This document shows positions 1-7,144 of a DNA stretch of 14,401 nt, piece after piece. Below the pieces are notes generated by a model that made no database searches, was not told the origin of the DNA, and was given only the letters and a program-made list of their open reading frames with translations. How positions within the stretch are numbered: the first letter of the stretch is position 1; the number at the start of each line of letters is the position of its first letter. Source of the stretch: Flavobacteriaceae bacterium (GTDB lineage: Bacteria; Bacteroidota; Bacteroidia; Flavobacteriales; Flavobacteriaceae); the NCBI GenBank assembly GCA_018672145.1, contig JABHGH010000039.1, forward strand, positions 1 through 14,401, read 5' to 3'. The position numbers and the translations under genes were made by a program.

Positions 1-40
1 ATGTGCAACAGCAAATTTTTACAGAGAAATTAGTTGTTCG

Positions 41-850
41 CTAGCCTTTGCTTTTGCTAGTAGCAAATGTTTCGTTTAGCACGTGGGCGAGGCGTAGTCC
101 TGCTGCATAAAGTCGAAAACGAACCGTCGGAAAATGAATTCGCTGATAGGCATAACCCAGTCGTTGGTCTTGCTCAACATCACCATAAATTTGCTTGGCG
201 TAGCCCTGTGATTCATCAACCCACTGCGATAATGGCGTTGTAGCAATCGCTTCTTGCTCAACTTCAGAGTGTCGTGGAAGGTTTTGTGCGAGTTCCGTAT
301 AGCTCATTTGATAACCATTGATCATCTCACTATCCCAAACACGGTGAATATTACTCTTTTTCCCAAACCAAAGGACTTTAATCCCATTCCCTCCTCGGTC
401 TTCCGCGCGGCCTACGTGCAATGGTTGGTGAATGTCACCCACAAAATGAACCAACAAACGCAAATGAAATGCTTTGTCTTCTCTGCTAGTAGAAGTGTCT
501 TGTAATACGCCCAAACAATGCTTTATCGCTTGAAACACATCCCCTTTTTCGCTAGGCTCTACTTCTGCATAGCGTTTGTCCAAAGGCATGTTGACATAGT
601 GCCAAGGGTCATAATTTTTATAGGATTTGATCGAACGAATTTCATCGCCATAAGTAGAGGCAAAGGCTAAGGATTCTCCGTCCAACAAGTCATCAATCGC
701 TGCTGCTGCTGCTTCGGACAAGTGTTGCTGGGCAACAAACCCAATGACACGATGACCTGTTTGTCCCCAATCAGAAGAAAATCCGTGGGCTGAAATAAAC
801 AACGCGCTAAGTGAAAGAAAAATCGATTTTATCATTTTATTTCGCTTCAT
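41..850 (-). CDS. S1/P1-family zinc-dependent nuclease, exported
   Basis: This is a secreted or periplasmic nuclease of the S1/P1 family, which cleaves single-stranded DNA and RNA using three zinc ions. The 269-residue protein has a hydrophobic signal peptide (about residues 6-25). The full set of expected zinc ligands is visible: W28 and H33 in the WGQTGHR motif, D69, H84 (DPWHYVN), H135, D139 and H145 (LVHFVGDIHQPLH), and H169 and D173 (IHRVWDSEM). In the known enzymes the ligand Trp is the mature N-terminus. Here the exact cleavage point is unclear, because Ser-Ser-Asp precede W28. Met6 is an alternative start that would still give a good signal peptide. The gene follows the EnvC-like gene after 39 bp, and a possible promoter lies in that gap. 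Function likely nutrient scavenging or turnover of extracellular nucleic acid (inference). Family assignment is secure; the substrate is not visible. Confidence 0.93.
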   Translation of the reverse strand: MKRNKMIKSIFLSLSALFISAHGFSSDWGQTGHRVIGFVAQQHLSEAAAAAIDDLLDGESLAFASTYGDEIRSIKSYKNYDPWHYVNMPLDKRYAEVEPSEKGDVFQAIKHCLGVLQDTSTSREDKAFHLRLLVHFVGDIHQPLHVGRAEDRGGNGIKVLWFGKKSNIHRVWDSEMINGYQMSYTELAQNLPRHSEVEQEAIATTPLSQWVDESQGYAKQIYGDVEQDQRLGYAYQRIHFPTVRFRLYAAGLRLAHVLNETFATSKSKG

Positions 851-859
851 TATTAGTCA

Positions 860-889
860 TAAATATAATTGTAAAATATTCCTTTGCAA
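860..889 (-). promoter_or_regulatory. Putative Bacteroidota-type promoter for the S1/P1 nuclease
   Basis: On the minus strand a TTG (887-889) is followed after 19 nt by TATATTTA (860-867). This is one base off the Bacteroidota consensus TTG-N(17-23)-TAnnTTTG. It sits 9 bp before the nuclease ATG, which would give a very short leader from Met1 or about 20 nt from Met6. In an AT-rich gap such a match can arise by chance. Confidence 0.35.
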
Positions 890-2098
890 CTATCTCATTT
901 GAAAAATCCACTGCGCAGGATCTTTAGGAGTGGTATTGTAAAACACACTAAACTGCAAGGTTGTTCGTTGTGTTGTTGGGTTAGTGAAAATCGTTCCGAT
1001 TTCTTGTTTTGCAATTACTTTCTCTCCTTTTTTCACCAAAACTGTTGCCAAGTTTTTATAGGCGGTGACATAGTTTCCGTGCTGAATAAGCACAATCGGG
1101 TTGCTTCCTTGAAATTGCACAATGTTGAGTACCGTTCCTTCAAAAACAGCTCTTGCCGCCGTAACAGGGCTTGTGGCAATGGTCACACCATTGCTCTTAA
1201 TGGTCGTTGTGCGCACCACGGGATGAGGTTGCGTTCCAAACTTTTGGGTAACAACGCCCTTTCGAACAGGCCAAGGCAGTCGCCCTTTGTTCGCTGTAAA
1301 ACTAGCCGCAAGGGCTTTTGCTTCTGGTGTAAGCGCAAAATTGACGTTTTTTGTGCCTGCTTTTTTATTCGATGCTGCAATCGCCTCTCGAATCAGACGG
1401 TTGATCTCCTTGTCAATTTTTGCCGTTTGTCGTTGCTTCTTTTTGATCTGTGCAGCATAGCTACTTTCCTTAGAACGCAACTTTGAAAGCACCTTTTCTT
1501 GTGTTTTACGGTCTCGTTCAAATTGGGCCTGAACCTTACGATTGTCAGCCAAGAGTTCTTCTTTTACGGCTTTTTGCTTGTTGAGTGTGATGTTGAGCTG
1601 CCGTAAGATTTGCGTTTTTTGCTCAATCTTTACACCCTGTTGCTTGCGGTAGGCAGTATACTGCTTCATATAACGAACCCGCTTAATGGCTTGCCAAAAA
1701 TTGTCGGATGAAAACAAAAACATGAGTCGGTTTTGTTGGGAAGCATTTTTACGCGACTTCACAATCATGGAAGCATAGTCCTGTTTCAAAATCTCCAACT
1801 CCTCCACCAAGGCATCAATCTTACTTTGGTTCGATTTAATTTGGTTTGATAGTCCGTTGATTTGGCGGTTGGTCAAACGAAGAAGCTCACGCGAACGATC
1901 GATTTTAAGAAACAAATCCTCCAATGTTTCCAGGGCGTCTGTCTTTTTCGATTTGTTCTTTTTGAGCATGCCATTAATCTGAACAATCTCTTGTTGGAGT
2001 TGTTTGCGTTGGGCTTCCAATCGCCCACGTGCATCTTGCCCCCGCATGGTCCCACAAAGGCCGATCAATAATAATCCCAATAAAAATTTCCTCATCAT
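890..2098 (-). CDS. EnvC-like murein hydrolase activator (degenerate M23/LytM domain)
   Basis: This 402-residue exported protein has a signal peptide (residues 1 to about 20), a long Lys/Gln/Glu-rich coiled coil (about 25-240), and a C-terminal LytM (peptidase M23) domain (about 272-400). That is the layout of EnvC, which sits in the periplasm and activates cell-wall amidases during division. The LytM zinc site is largely lost. H292 of the first ligand motif remains, but the expected Asp is Thr306 (NGVTIA), the Tyr-x-His position reads Y347-K-N349, and the usual HLHFE motif reads TLQFS (380-384), so both histidines are gone. It is therefore probably a regulator, not an enzyme (inference, by analogy with EnvC). 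Its ATG overlaps the stop of the preceding DUF4292-like lipoprotein gene by 4 bp (ATGA), which implies translational coupling. Confidence 0.9.
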   Translation of the reverse strand: MMRKFLLGLLLIGLCGTMRGQDARGRLEAQRKQLQQEIVQINGMLKKNKSKKTDALETLEDLFLKIDRSRELLRLTNRQINGLSNQIKSNQSKIDALVEELEILKQDYASMIVKSRKNASQQNRLMFLFSSDNFWQAIKRVRYMKQYTAYRKQQGVKIEQKTQILRQLNITLNKQKAVKEELLADNRKVQAQFERDRKTQEKVLSKLRSKESSYAAQIKKKQRQTAKIDKEINRLIREAIAASNKKAGTKNVNFALTPEAKALAASFTANKGRLPWPVRKGVVTQKFGTQPHPVVRTTTIKSNGVTIATSPVTAARAVFEGTVLNIVQFQGSNPIVLIQHGNYVTAYKNLATVLVKKGEKVIAKQEIGTIFTNPTTQRTTLQFSVFYNTTPKDPAQWIFQMR

Positions 2099-2835
2099 AA
2101 GCGAGTATACGATTTTGGAATATTAAATGGTACGCGGAGAGCTTTGTCAAGCTCGGCTTTGCGAAATTCAAAGCTGAGTTCCACAGCTTGTCCTTTGGCT
2201 TCCCCCATGTAACGGACTTGCATTGGGATCCATTGCCCCGCTATTTTTTTATAATCTCCATAACGTATCGCTAATTGCTCACCCCCAACCGAAAGCGTTT
2301 GGCTGACTAGAAAAAACTGAGCGTTAAGCGTACAGCTCAATCTTTTGTTGCCCTGACGAGCAGTAAGTACATACCCTTCATTGTTCTTGCGCAATCGAGC
2401 CCTGCGTAAAGCCGTTGGGTATAGCGGAATTCCAAGTAAACTGTTTTCAATTTCTTCATAAGCAAGTGTCAAACCGAGAGCTTGTTTAATCGCCGAGAAA
2501 TCTCCTTCAAAATAGGTCTCTCCGATTTGCTCATAAAATGCAACGCCCGTTTTATCAATCTTCGCGCGACCCAAGGGAACGATCATCGAGGCATTTATCC
2601 AAATAAACTCCTCCAATGCAATCCGGAGTGTTGTTGTGATGCGTTGGTTTGTCTTGCCTTGTTTTGCGGTAAGTGAACCACGCAATTGTACGGTCTTAAG
2701 CTTGGGCCAAAGCATGTTTGATCGCAACAACAACTCTTTGGTGTTCTTTACTTCAACGGTCTCTGCTTTTGGTCTTATGGTGCCGCAACCTGCGATGCTA
2801 AGAAGAACAGCTCCAAGAAACAATATCCGTTGCAT
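2095..2835 (-). CDS. DUF4292-like outer-envelope lipoprotein
   Basis: This 246-residue protein begins with a short lipoprotein signal peptide ending in IAGC, with lipidated Cys17. The rest is predicted mostly beta-strand: it runs through segments such as LRGSLTAKQGK, TTLRIALEEFIWINASMIVP and a late QWIPMQVRY stretch. This resembles DUF4292, a Bacteroidota family with a LolA/LolB-like fold. The match is from memory of the pattern, not from a search. A LolB-like role in handling lipoproteins or lipids at the outer membrane is only inference. It starts 5 bp after the nucleotidyltransferase stop, with TAAGG directly before the ATG, and overlaps the EnvC-like gene by 4 bp, so the three genes are probably one transcript. 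Confidence 0.8.
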   Translation of the reverse strand: MQRILFLGAVLLSIAGCGTIRPKAETVEVKNTKELLLRSNMLWPKLKTVQLRGSLTAKQGKTNQRITTTLRIALEEFIWINASMIVPLGRAKIDKTGVAFYEQIGETYFEGDFSAIKQALGLTLAYEEIENSLLGIPLYPTALRRARLRKNNEGYVLTARQGNKRLSCTLNAQFFLVSQTLSVGGEQLAIRYGDYKKIAGQWIPMQVRYMGEAKGQAVELSFEFRKAELDKALRVPFNIPKSYTRL

Positions 2836-2840
2836 CCTTA

Positions 2841-3854
2841 CTATTTTAGTTCTGAAAAATCTCCCAAACTAACGGAGGAAAATGACCCGTTGTATTTGAC
2901 ATGGTTTCCAATCATGGAATCTTTGAGCGTGACCTGTTTTAATTCACTTTCAGACTGGATAATACTGTTTTCAATGGTGCTGTTCTCAATCCGTGTTCCC
3001 TTGCCAATTGACACATAGGGGCCAACCGTACTGTTGTGTAAAACAACGCCTTCCGCAATGAAGCAAGGTGGGATAATCGTACTATTTTCGTTTGTATGCT
3101 CCCCAACCAAAGTCTCCCCTTCATCAGCGAGCAACTGCAACATGCGTTGGTTGGTTTTAATGGTGATGGTGGGATTTCCACAGTCCATCCAATGGGAGAC
3201 TTCGGCGGAGGTGAATCGCTTTCCCTTTTGTATCATGCGCAAAATCCCATCATTGATTTGGTATTCCCCACCGCGAGTGAGGTTTTCCTGCAAAACAGCC
3301 ATCAACTCATTTTTTAAGTCTGCTGCTTCCTTGAAATAGTAAATCCCGATGACGGCAAGATCTGACACAAAGCTCTCGGGTTTTTCGACGAGTCCACTGA
3401 TATCGCCTTTGTTGTTCAATTCGACAACGCCATAGGCTTGTGGGTTTTTGACCTTATTCACCCAAATCGTCGCATCGGCTTGGGTGTCCAAATGAAAATT
3501 TGCACGGATCAATGTGTCCGCATATGCGATAACGGTTGGTCCAGAAAGTAATGGTTCGGCACACATGATGGCATGTCCCGTTCCTAGAGCCTGAAACTGA
3601 CGAAAAATATGTGCTTTTGCGCCTACACTTTTTGCAAGCTTTTCAAGCTCAACAACCACGTTGTCTCCAAAAAAAATAGGATCGCCAAGAACAAACCCAA
3701 TGTTGGTAACAGGCATGTCGAGTAAGTTAACAATGTCACGTACCAAACGACTGACAATTGGCATTCCTGCTACAGGCAGTAAGGGTTTTGGTGTGGTTAG
3801 TGTATGTGGTCGTAAGCGTGAGCCGCGTCCGGCCATGGGTACTATAATGTTCAT
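2841..3854 (-). CDS. Sugar-phosphate nucleotidyltransferase with C-terminal left-handed beta-helix
   Basis: The 337-residue cytoplasmic enzyme should join a nucleoside triphosphate to a sugar 1-phosphate to make an activated sugar. The N-terminal domain has the classic signature GRGSRLRPHT (9-18) followed by PKPLLP (22-27). GTGHA is at 91-95, a metal-binding Asp113 in YADTLI, AYGVVE at 140-145, VEKP at 156-159, and WMDCGNP at 222-228. From about residue 255 to 330 there are imperfect hexapeptide repeats (for example STIIPP, STVGPYVSIG, STIENSII, SMIGNHV), which form a left-handed beta-helix as in GlmU or mannose-1-phosphate guanylyltransferases. The sequence does not settle whether the product is GDP-mannose, UDP-GlcNAc or a dTDP-sugar. 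The gene lies 4 bp after dut and 5 bp before the DUF4292-like gene. The nearby flippase hints at glycan synthesis. Confidence 0.88.
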   Translation of the reverse strand: MNIIVPMAGRGSRLRPHTLTTPKPLLPVAGMPIVSRLVRDIVNLLDMPVTNIGFVLGDPIFFGDNVVVELEKLAKSVGAKAHIFRQFQALGTGHAIMCAEPLLSGPTVIAYADTLIRANFHLDTQADATIWVNKVKNPQAYGVVELNNKGDISGLVEKPESFVSDLAVIGIYYFKEAADLKNELMAVLQENLTRGGEYQINDGILRMIQKGKRFTSAEVSHWMDCGNPTITIKTNQRMLQLLADEGETLVGEHTNENSTIIPPCFIAEGVVLHNSTVGPYVSIGKGTRIENSTIENSIIQSESELKQVTLKDSMIGNHVKYNGSFSSVSLGDFSELK

Positions 3855-3858
3855 TTTT

Positions 3859-4293
3859 TTATTTTATTCCGGTGCTCCCAAACCCCGCTGTTCCTCTGGC
3901 GGAGTCACTGAGTTTATCGGTTTGTTTCCATGTAATCGTTTCATGTTTGGCGATAACCAATTGCGCAATGCGATCGCCATGATTGATCGTAAAAGGCGTG
4001 TCTGACAAGTTAACCAATATTACTCCAATCTCTCCGCGGTAGTCTGCATCTATCGTTCCCGGTGCGTTCAATACGGTGATGCCGTGTTTGATTGCCATCC
4101 CACTGCGTGGTCGCACTTGCGCCTCCACCCCTATAGGTAGTTCGATAAAAAGTCCTGTTTTAACAATGCCACGCTGTAGTGGTGTAAGGACAATAGCTTC
4201 GTCGAGCTGAGCGCGCAGATCCATTCCCGCCGAGGCCTCACTTTCATAAGCGGGTAGGGCGTGATCTGATTTGTTAACGATTCGAATGGTCAT
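3859..4293 (-). CDS. dut: Deoxyuridine 5'-triphosphate nucleotidohydrolase (dUTPase)
   Basis: dUTPase hydrolyses dUTP to dUMP and pyrophosphate, keeping uracil out of DNA and supplying the thymidylate precursor. All five motifs of the trimeric dUTPase family are present: AGMDLRA (22-28), RPRSGMA (61-67), GTIDADYRGE (79-88, with the catalytic Asp82), DRIAQLV (107-113) and the C-terminal glycine-rich RGTAGFGSTG (133-142). I chose the ATG at 4291-4293, giving 144 residues, the usual length. A TTG two codons upstream is in frame but adds only Met-Pro before the natural MTIRI start. The gene overlaps the end of the flippase gene by 20 bp and is followed after 4 bp by the nucleotidyltransferase, so it is co-transcribed with envelope genes, a position that reflects genome packing more than shared function (inference). 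Confidence 0.96.
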   Translation of the reverse strand: MTIRIVNKSDHALPAYESEASAGMDLRAQLDEAIVLTPLQRGIVKTGLFIELPIGVEAQVRPRSGMAIKHGITVLNAPGTIDADYRGEIGVILVNLSDTPFTINHGDRIAQLVIAKHETITWKQTDKLSDSARGTAGFGSTGIK

Positions 4294-5707
4294 TGGCAAA
4301 AAGTTGTTTTAATTCGTTCTTCTCCAAAAAGAAACTCAATAACAAAAATACAAAAAGCATGAGCGTTCCCAAATATAGACTCCCTGGAAATTGATAAATG
4401 TAAACGCCCGCAATCCCTATCGATGTTAGGAGATAGAGTGCCAGTCGCCCCATAGCATAAGGGATCGGATAGTATCGGCGGCTGAGCAAATAGGAAACGG
4501 TAGCCATTGCGCCATAGGTCAAAAGTGTTGCCCAAGCTGCTCCCATAAACCCAATGGAAGGAATCAACCAAACATTTAACCCAATGGTGGCCAGTGCACC
4601 TCCAACCGAAATATACATTCCTATCTGTGTTCGGTCGGTGATCTTATACCACACCGATAGGTTGTGATAAATCCCAAAAAACAGATTGGCAAGCAGGACA
4701 ATTGGCACAATCTGAATGGCAATCCAGTATCTTTCATTCCGAATAAGTAACTCCTTGAGTGGCTCGAGAAAAACACAAACCCCTATCAATAAGACACAGC
4801 CACAAATGACAAAGTATTTTAGGATCAACGCATACACTTTAGGTGCGTCTTTTTGTTTAGCGTATTTGAAAAAAAATGGTTCTGCTCCTAAGCGAAATGC
4901 CTGTACAAATAGAGTCATAAACACCGCCAGTTTGTAGCACCCGCTATACGCCCCCATTGTCGCGTCGTCGATATAGTGCCTGATCAGTAGTTTGTCGAGA
5001 TTTTCATTGACCACAAAAGCCAAGCCCGCAATCATGATGGGGGCTCCATAGCGGAGCATTTGTCGCTGTATCGGCCTGCTCCATTGCCAAGATAGTCGGA
5101 AATAAAACGGCAACACAAAAAGAAAAACCGTTGCGCTCGCCACAAAGTTGGCGATAAATACATATTGCACAGGGTCGTCTTGTAAAAACAGCCCATCCGT
5201 GCGAGGAATCCACCACAAAAACACAAGGTTGAGTCCCGTGTAAAGTCCCACGTTGAGAAGTTTGAGAGAGGTAAATCGGTTTGCCTTTCCCGATGCGCGG
5301 AGGTGGGCAAAAGGTATTACCACCAAGGTGTCACACAACAATACCCCCAATAGCAAGGTAAAGTGGTAGGTGCTCATCCCCACAAACGCAGCGATGGGCG
5401 CCGCTTGTGCAAATAATACGACAAACACAAACGCAGTGGTGATCAACAATGAGATGGTGGCGGTGCCAAGCACACGGTCTTTTTGTTTGCGATCAGTGAA
5501 AAAACGGAAAAAGGAAGTTTCCATGCCATAGGTGAGCAAGACATTAAAAAAGGCTGCATAAACGTAAAAGGCCGTGTTTTCGGCGTAATCGGTAACGGGA
5601 AGGGATTGGGTGTGTAAGGGAACAAGCAAGAAATTGAGCACACGAGGAATGATCGTGGCTATCCCATAGATAAAGGTTTCTTTGATAAACTGTCTCGGGT
5701 TGAACAA
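4274..5707 (-). CDS. Oligosaccharide / lipid-linked sugar flippase (Wzx/MviN-like polysaccharide biosynthesis protein)
   Basis: This 477-residue inner-membrane protein has about 12-14 hydrophobic helices spread over its length. It opens with a motif typical of polysaccharide flippases: an amphipathic lead (FIKETFIYGIATIIPRVLNF) and then LLVPLHTQSL. Members of this MOP-superfamily group move undecaprenyl-linked glycans across the inner membrane. The start codon is TTG (5705-5707). No ATG lies in frame between it and the upstream stop codon, and the next internal Met (residue 62) would delete the first helix, so the TTG start is well supported. A promoter-like element lies just upstream. It overlaps dut by 20 bp. 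No glycosyltransferases are nearby, so the substrate is unknown; the nucleotidyltransferase two genes on may feed the same glycan pathway (inference). Confidence 0.9.
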   Translation of the reverse strand: MFNPRQFIKETFIYGIATIIPRVLNFLLVPLHTQSLPVTDYAENTAFYVYAAFFNVLLTYGMETSFFRFFTDRKQKDRVLGTATISLLITTAFVFVVLFAQAAPIAAFVGMSTYHFTLLLGVLLCDTLVVIPFAHLRASGKANRFTSLKLLNVGLYTGLNLVFLWWIPRTDGLFLQDDPVQYVFIANFVASATVFLFVLPFYFRLSWQWSRPIQRQMLRYGAPIMIAGLAFVVNENLDKLLIRHYIDDATMGAYSGCYKLAVFMTLFVQAFRLGAEPFFFKYAKQKDAPKVYALILKYFVICGCVLLIGVCVFLEPLKELLIRNERYWIAIQIVPIVLLANLFFGIYHNLSVWYKITDRTQIGMYISVGGALATIGLNVWLIPSIGFMGAAWATLLTYGAMATVSYLLSRRYYPIPYAMGRLALYLLTSIGIAGVYIYQFPGSLYLGTLMLFVFLLLSFFLEKNELKQLFANDHSNR

Positions 5708-5724
5708 GCACCTAAATTTAGCCC

Positions 5725-5754
5725 CAAAGTACGGCGATTCGACACGATTGCCAA
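5725..5754 (-). promoter_or_regulatory. Putative promoter for the flippase-dut-nucleotidyltransferase-DUF4292-envC operon
   Basis: On the minus strand TTG (5752-5754) is followed after 20 nt by TACTTTG (5725-5731). That resembles the -7 element TAnnTTTG with one spacer base missing. It lies in the 48-bp gap between the lipoprotein gene and the flippase TTG start. The spacing is right, but the -7 match is imperfect. Confidence 0.35.
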
Positions 5755-5755
5755 A

Positions 5756-6235
5756 CTACATATAGTTGATTGTGGGGAGGCGTTTGATTTCCGTGACAAG
5801 GTATACTTGTGGTCTGTTGTTTTTACGATAAAAAATGGCCGCTTGGTTGGTGGGCTTTATTGGTGGAGTGTTGCCGTATTCTTTTTGGGAATTCCCGTCG
5901 AGAATCAGGTTCTTTTTAGGATGATTTTTTGAAGCTTGATTGGCCGTGTAAACGGCTGCGTTGGGTTGACTTGTGTCTCGTTTCCAGACGGTTGTGTTAC
6001 CGTTGTAGTAAATACTGTCCAGCGTGGCAAAAGGCTCACTCAACGTCAGTTTGAAAAGGAGTCCCGTGCCACCTTCTTGTCGCCCCGCTGCCCAAGGAGT
6101 CACGGAAAGTTCCCTCACTTCGAAAGGTGGGTTTTCGACTTGAAGTGCGTCCATAAAGATCGGCTGAGTCACCCGTGAAAACGTACTGCAACTCATTATC
6201 AAACAGGCAATAGTTATACTATATAAATAGTTCAT
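5756..6235 (-). CDS. Small putative lipoprotein of unknown function
   Basis: I do not recognise a named family. Starting at the ATG at 6233-6235 the protein is 159 residues. It begins with a lipoprotein signal peptide (MNYLYSITIACLIMSC, lipidated Cys16). The body is soluble and probably beta-rich, with a notable PWAAGRQEGGTG segment (about 47-58), FATLDSIYYNGN, and a C-terminal YLVTEIKRLPTINYM. This pattern recalls short conserved flavobacterial lipoproteins of unknown role (recollection, not a search). An in-frame upstream start at 6307 would overlap atpG and place a charged stretch before the signal peptide, so I reject it. The gene begins 34 bp after atpG and may be read through from the ATP synthase operon; a weak TACCTTG (6242-6248) lies just before its ATG but lacks a clear -33 partner. 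Confidence 0.72.
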   Translation of the reverse strand: MNYLYSITIACLIMSCSTFSRVTQPIFMDALQVENPPFEVRELSVTPWAAGRQEGGTGLLFKLTLSEPFATLDSIYYNGNTTVWKRDTSQPNAAVYTANQASKNHPKKNLILDGNSQKEYGNTPPIKPTNQAAIFYRKNNRPQVYLVTEIKRLPTINYM

Positions 6236-6269
6236 GCTATGCAAGGTAGAAAAAAGAAATAAAATCCTA

Positions 6270-7130
6270 CTAACCGTTGAGCGCCTCCGCGCCACCAACG
6301 ATTTCAAGAATTTCGTTGGTAATCGCCGCTTGGCGAGCTTTGTTGTAGGTGAGCTTGAGTTGGTCTCGGAGCTCAGTGGCGTTATCTGTGGCCTTATGCA
6401 TGGCCGTCATTCGTGCGCCGTGTTCACTCGCAAACGAGTCGCGGAGTGCTTTAAACAGTTGGGTTTTGAGTGCTTTGGGGATCAGCATACTCACGATCTC
6501 TGCCTGTGCTGGCTCATAAATATAATCGGAAGTCGATGCGGTTTTTTCTGTAACAGGAACTATCGGTAAAAATTGTTCAGGAGTTACGATTTGGGTGGCA
6601 GCATTTTTAAAGCGGTTATAAACCAAATCGATACGGTCATAAGCCCCTGATGCATACAACTCCATTAGCTGATCGGCAACAGCAGCCACATTGGCAAAGG
6701 TTAAATCGTCAAAAACATCCCCACGGTTATCCGTTACAGTAAATTCTTTACTCAGGATATCATTTCCTTTTTTCCCAATAGTAAAGACCTCTACTTGCTT
6801 CCCCGCATAGACTCCGTTGCGTTGCGCAATGATCTTTTTGATAATGCTCGAGTTGAATCCGCCACACAGTCCACGGTTGGACGTAATGGCCACCAATAGT
6901 ACTTTTTCTACAGGTCGTTCGTTGGCATAAGCACTTCCTGAAGCGTCTTCAATCGAACCACTGAGGTTTTGAAGAAGTTCCGTCAGGGTGTTGGCGTAAG
7001 GTCGCATGGCCGTAATGGCATCTTGCGCTTTCTTAAGCTTCGCAGCCGACACCATTTTCATGGCGCTAGTGATCTGCATGGTCGAGGAGACCGATGCAAT
7101 CCGATTACGAATTTCTTTAAGATTTGCCAT
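6270..7130 (-). CDS. atpG: F1Fo ATP synthase gamma subunit
   Basis: Gamma is the central rotating shaft of F1, linking the c-ring to the catalytic alpha3beta3 head. The 286-residue length is normal. The N-terminal helix reads LKEIRNRIASVSSTMQIT and then SAMKMVSAAKL, and the C-terminal helix carries the family signature ITNEILEIVGGAEAL. A middle Rossmann-like segment includes VAITSNRGLCGGFN. The gene starts 14 bp after atpA stops. It is the last ATP synthase gene of this cluster: the next gene is a lipoprotein, not atpD, so the catalytic beta subunit comes from another locus. Confidence 0.98.
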   Translation of the reverse strand: MANLKEIRNRIASVSSTMQITSAMKMVSAAKLKKAQDAITAMRPYANTLTELLQNLSGSIEDASGSAYANERPVEKVLLVAITSNRGLCGGFNSSIIKKIIAQRNGVYAGKQVEVFTIGKKGNDILSKEFTVTDNRGDVFDDLTFANVAAVADQLMELYASGAYDRIDLVYNRFKNAATQIVTPEQFLPIVPVTEKTASTSDYIYEPAQAEIVSMLIPKALKTQLFKALRDSFASEHGARMTAMHKATDNATELRDQLKLTYNKARQAAITNEILEIVGGAEALNG

Positions 7131-7144
7131 TGCTTATTTCCTCG

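Noticed and set aside
1..40. Possible gene or terminator at the low-coordinate edge
   Set aside because: Only 40 AT-rich bases remain after the nuclease stop; I see no start, hairpin or motif there.
41..60. CTAGC/GCTAG inverted repeat at the end of the nuclease gene as a terminator
   Set aside because: The stem is only 5 bp with a 10-nt loop, is not GC-rich, overlaps coding sequence, and no U-tract follows in the transcript.
884..1486. 200-codon plus-strand open frame opposite the EnvC-like gene
   Set aside because: Its product is Cys/Arg/Phe-rich with no domain pattern and lies fully antisense to a well-supported coding region, so it is a shadow frame.
4294..4299. TTG start extending dut by two residues
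   Set aside because: The ATG at 4291-4293 gives the normal 144-residue enzyme starting MTIRI; the TTG adds nothing and increases overlap with the flippase gene.
6236..6307. Upstream start extending the post-atpG lipoprotein by 24 residues
   Set aside because: It overlaps atpG and puts an Arg/Ser-rich stretch in front of a complete lipoprotein signal peptide.
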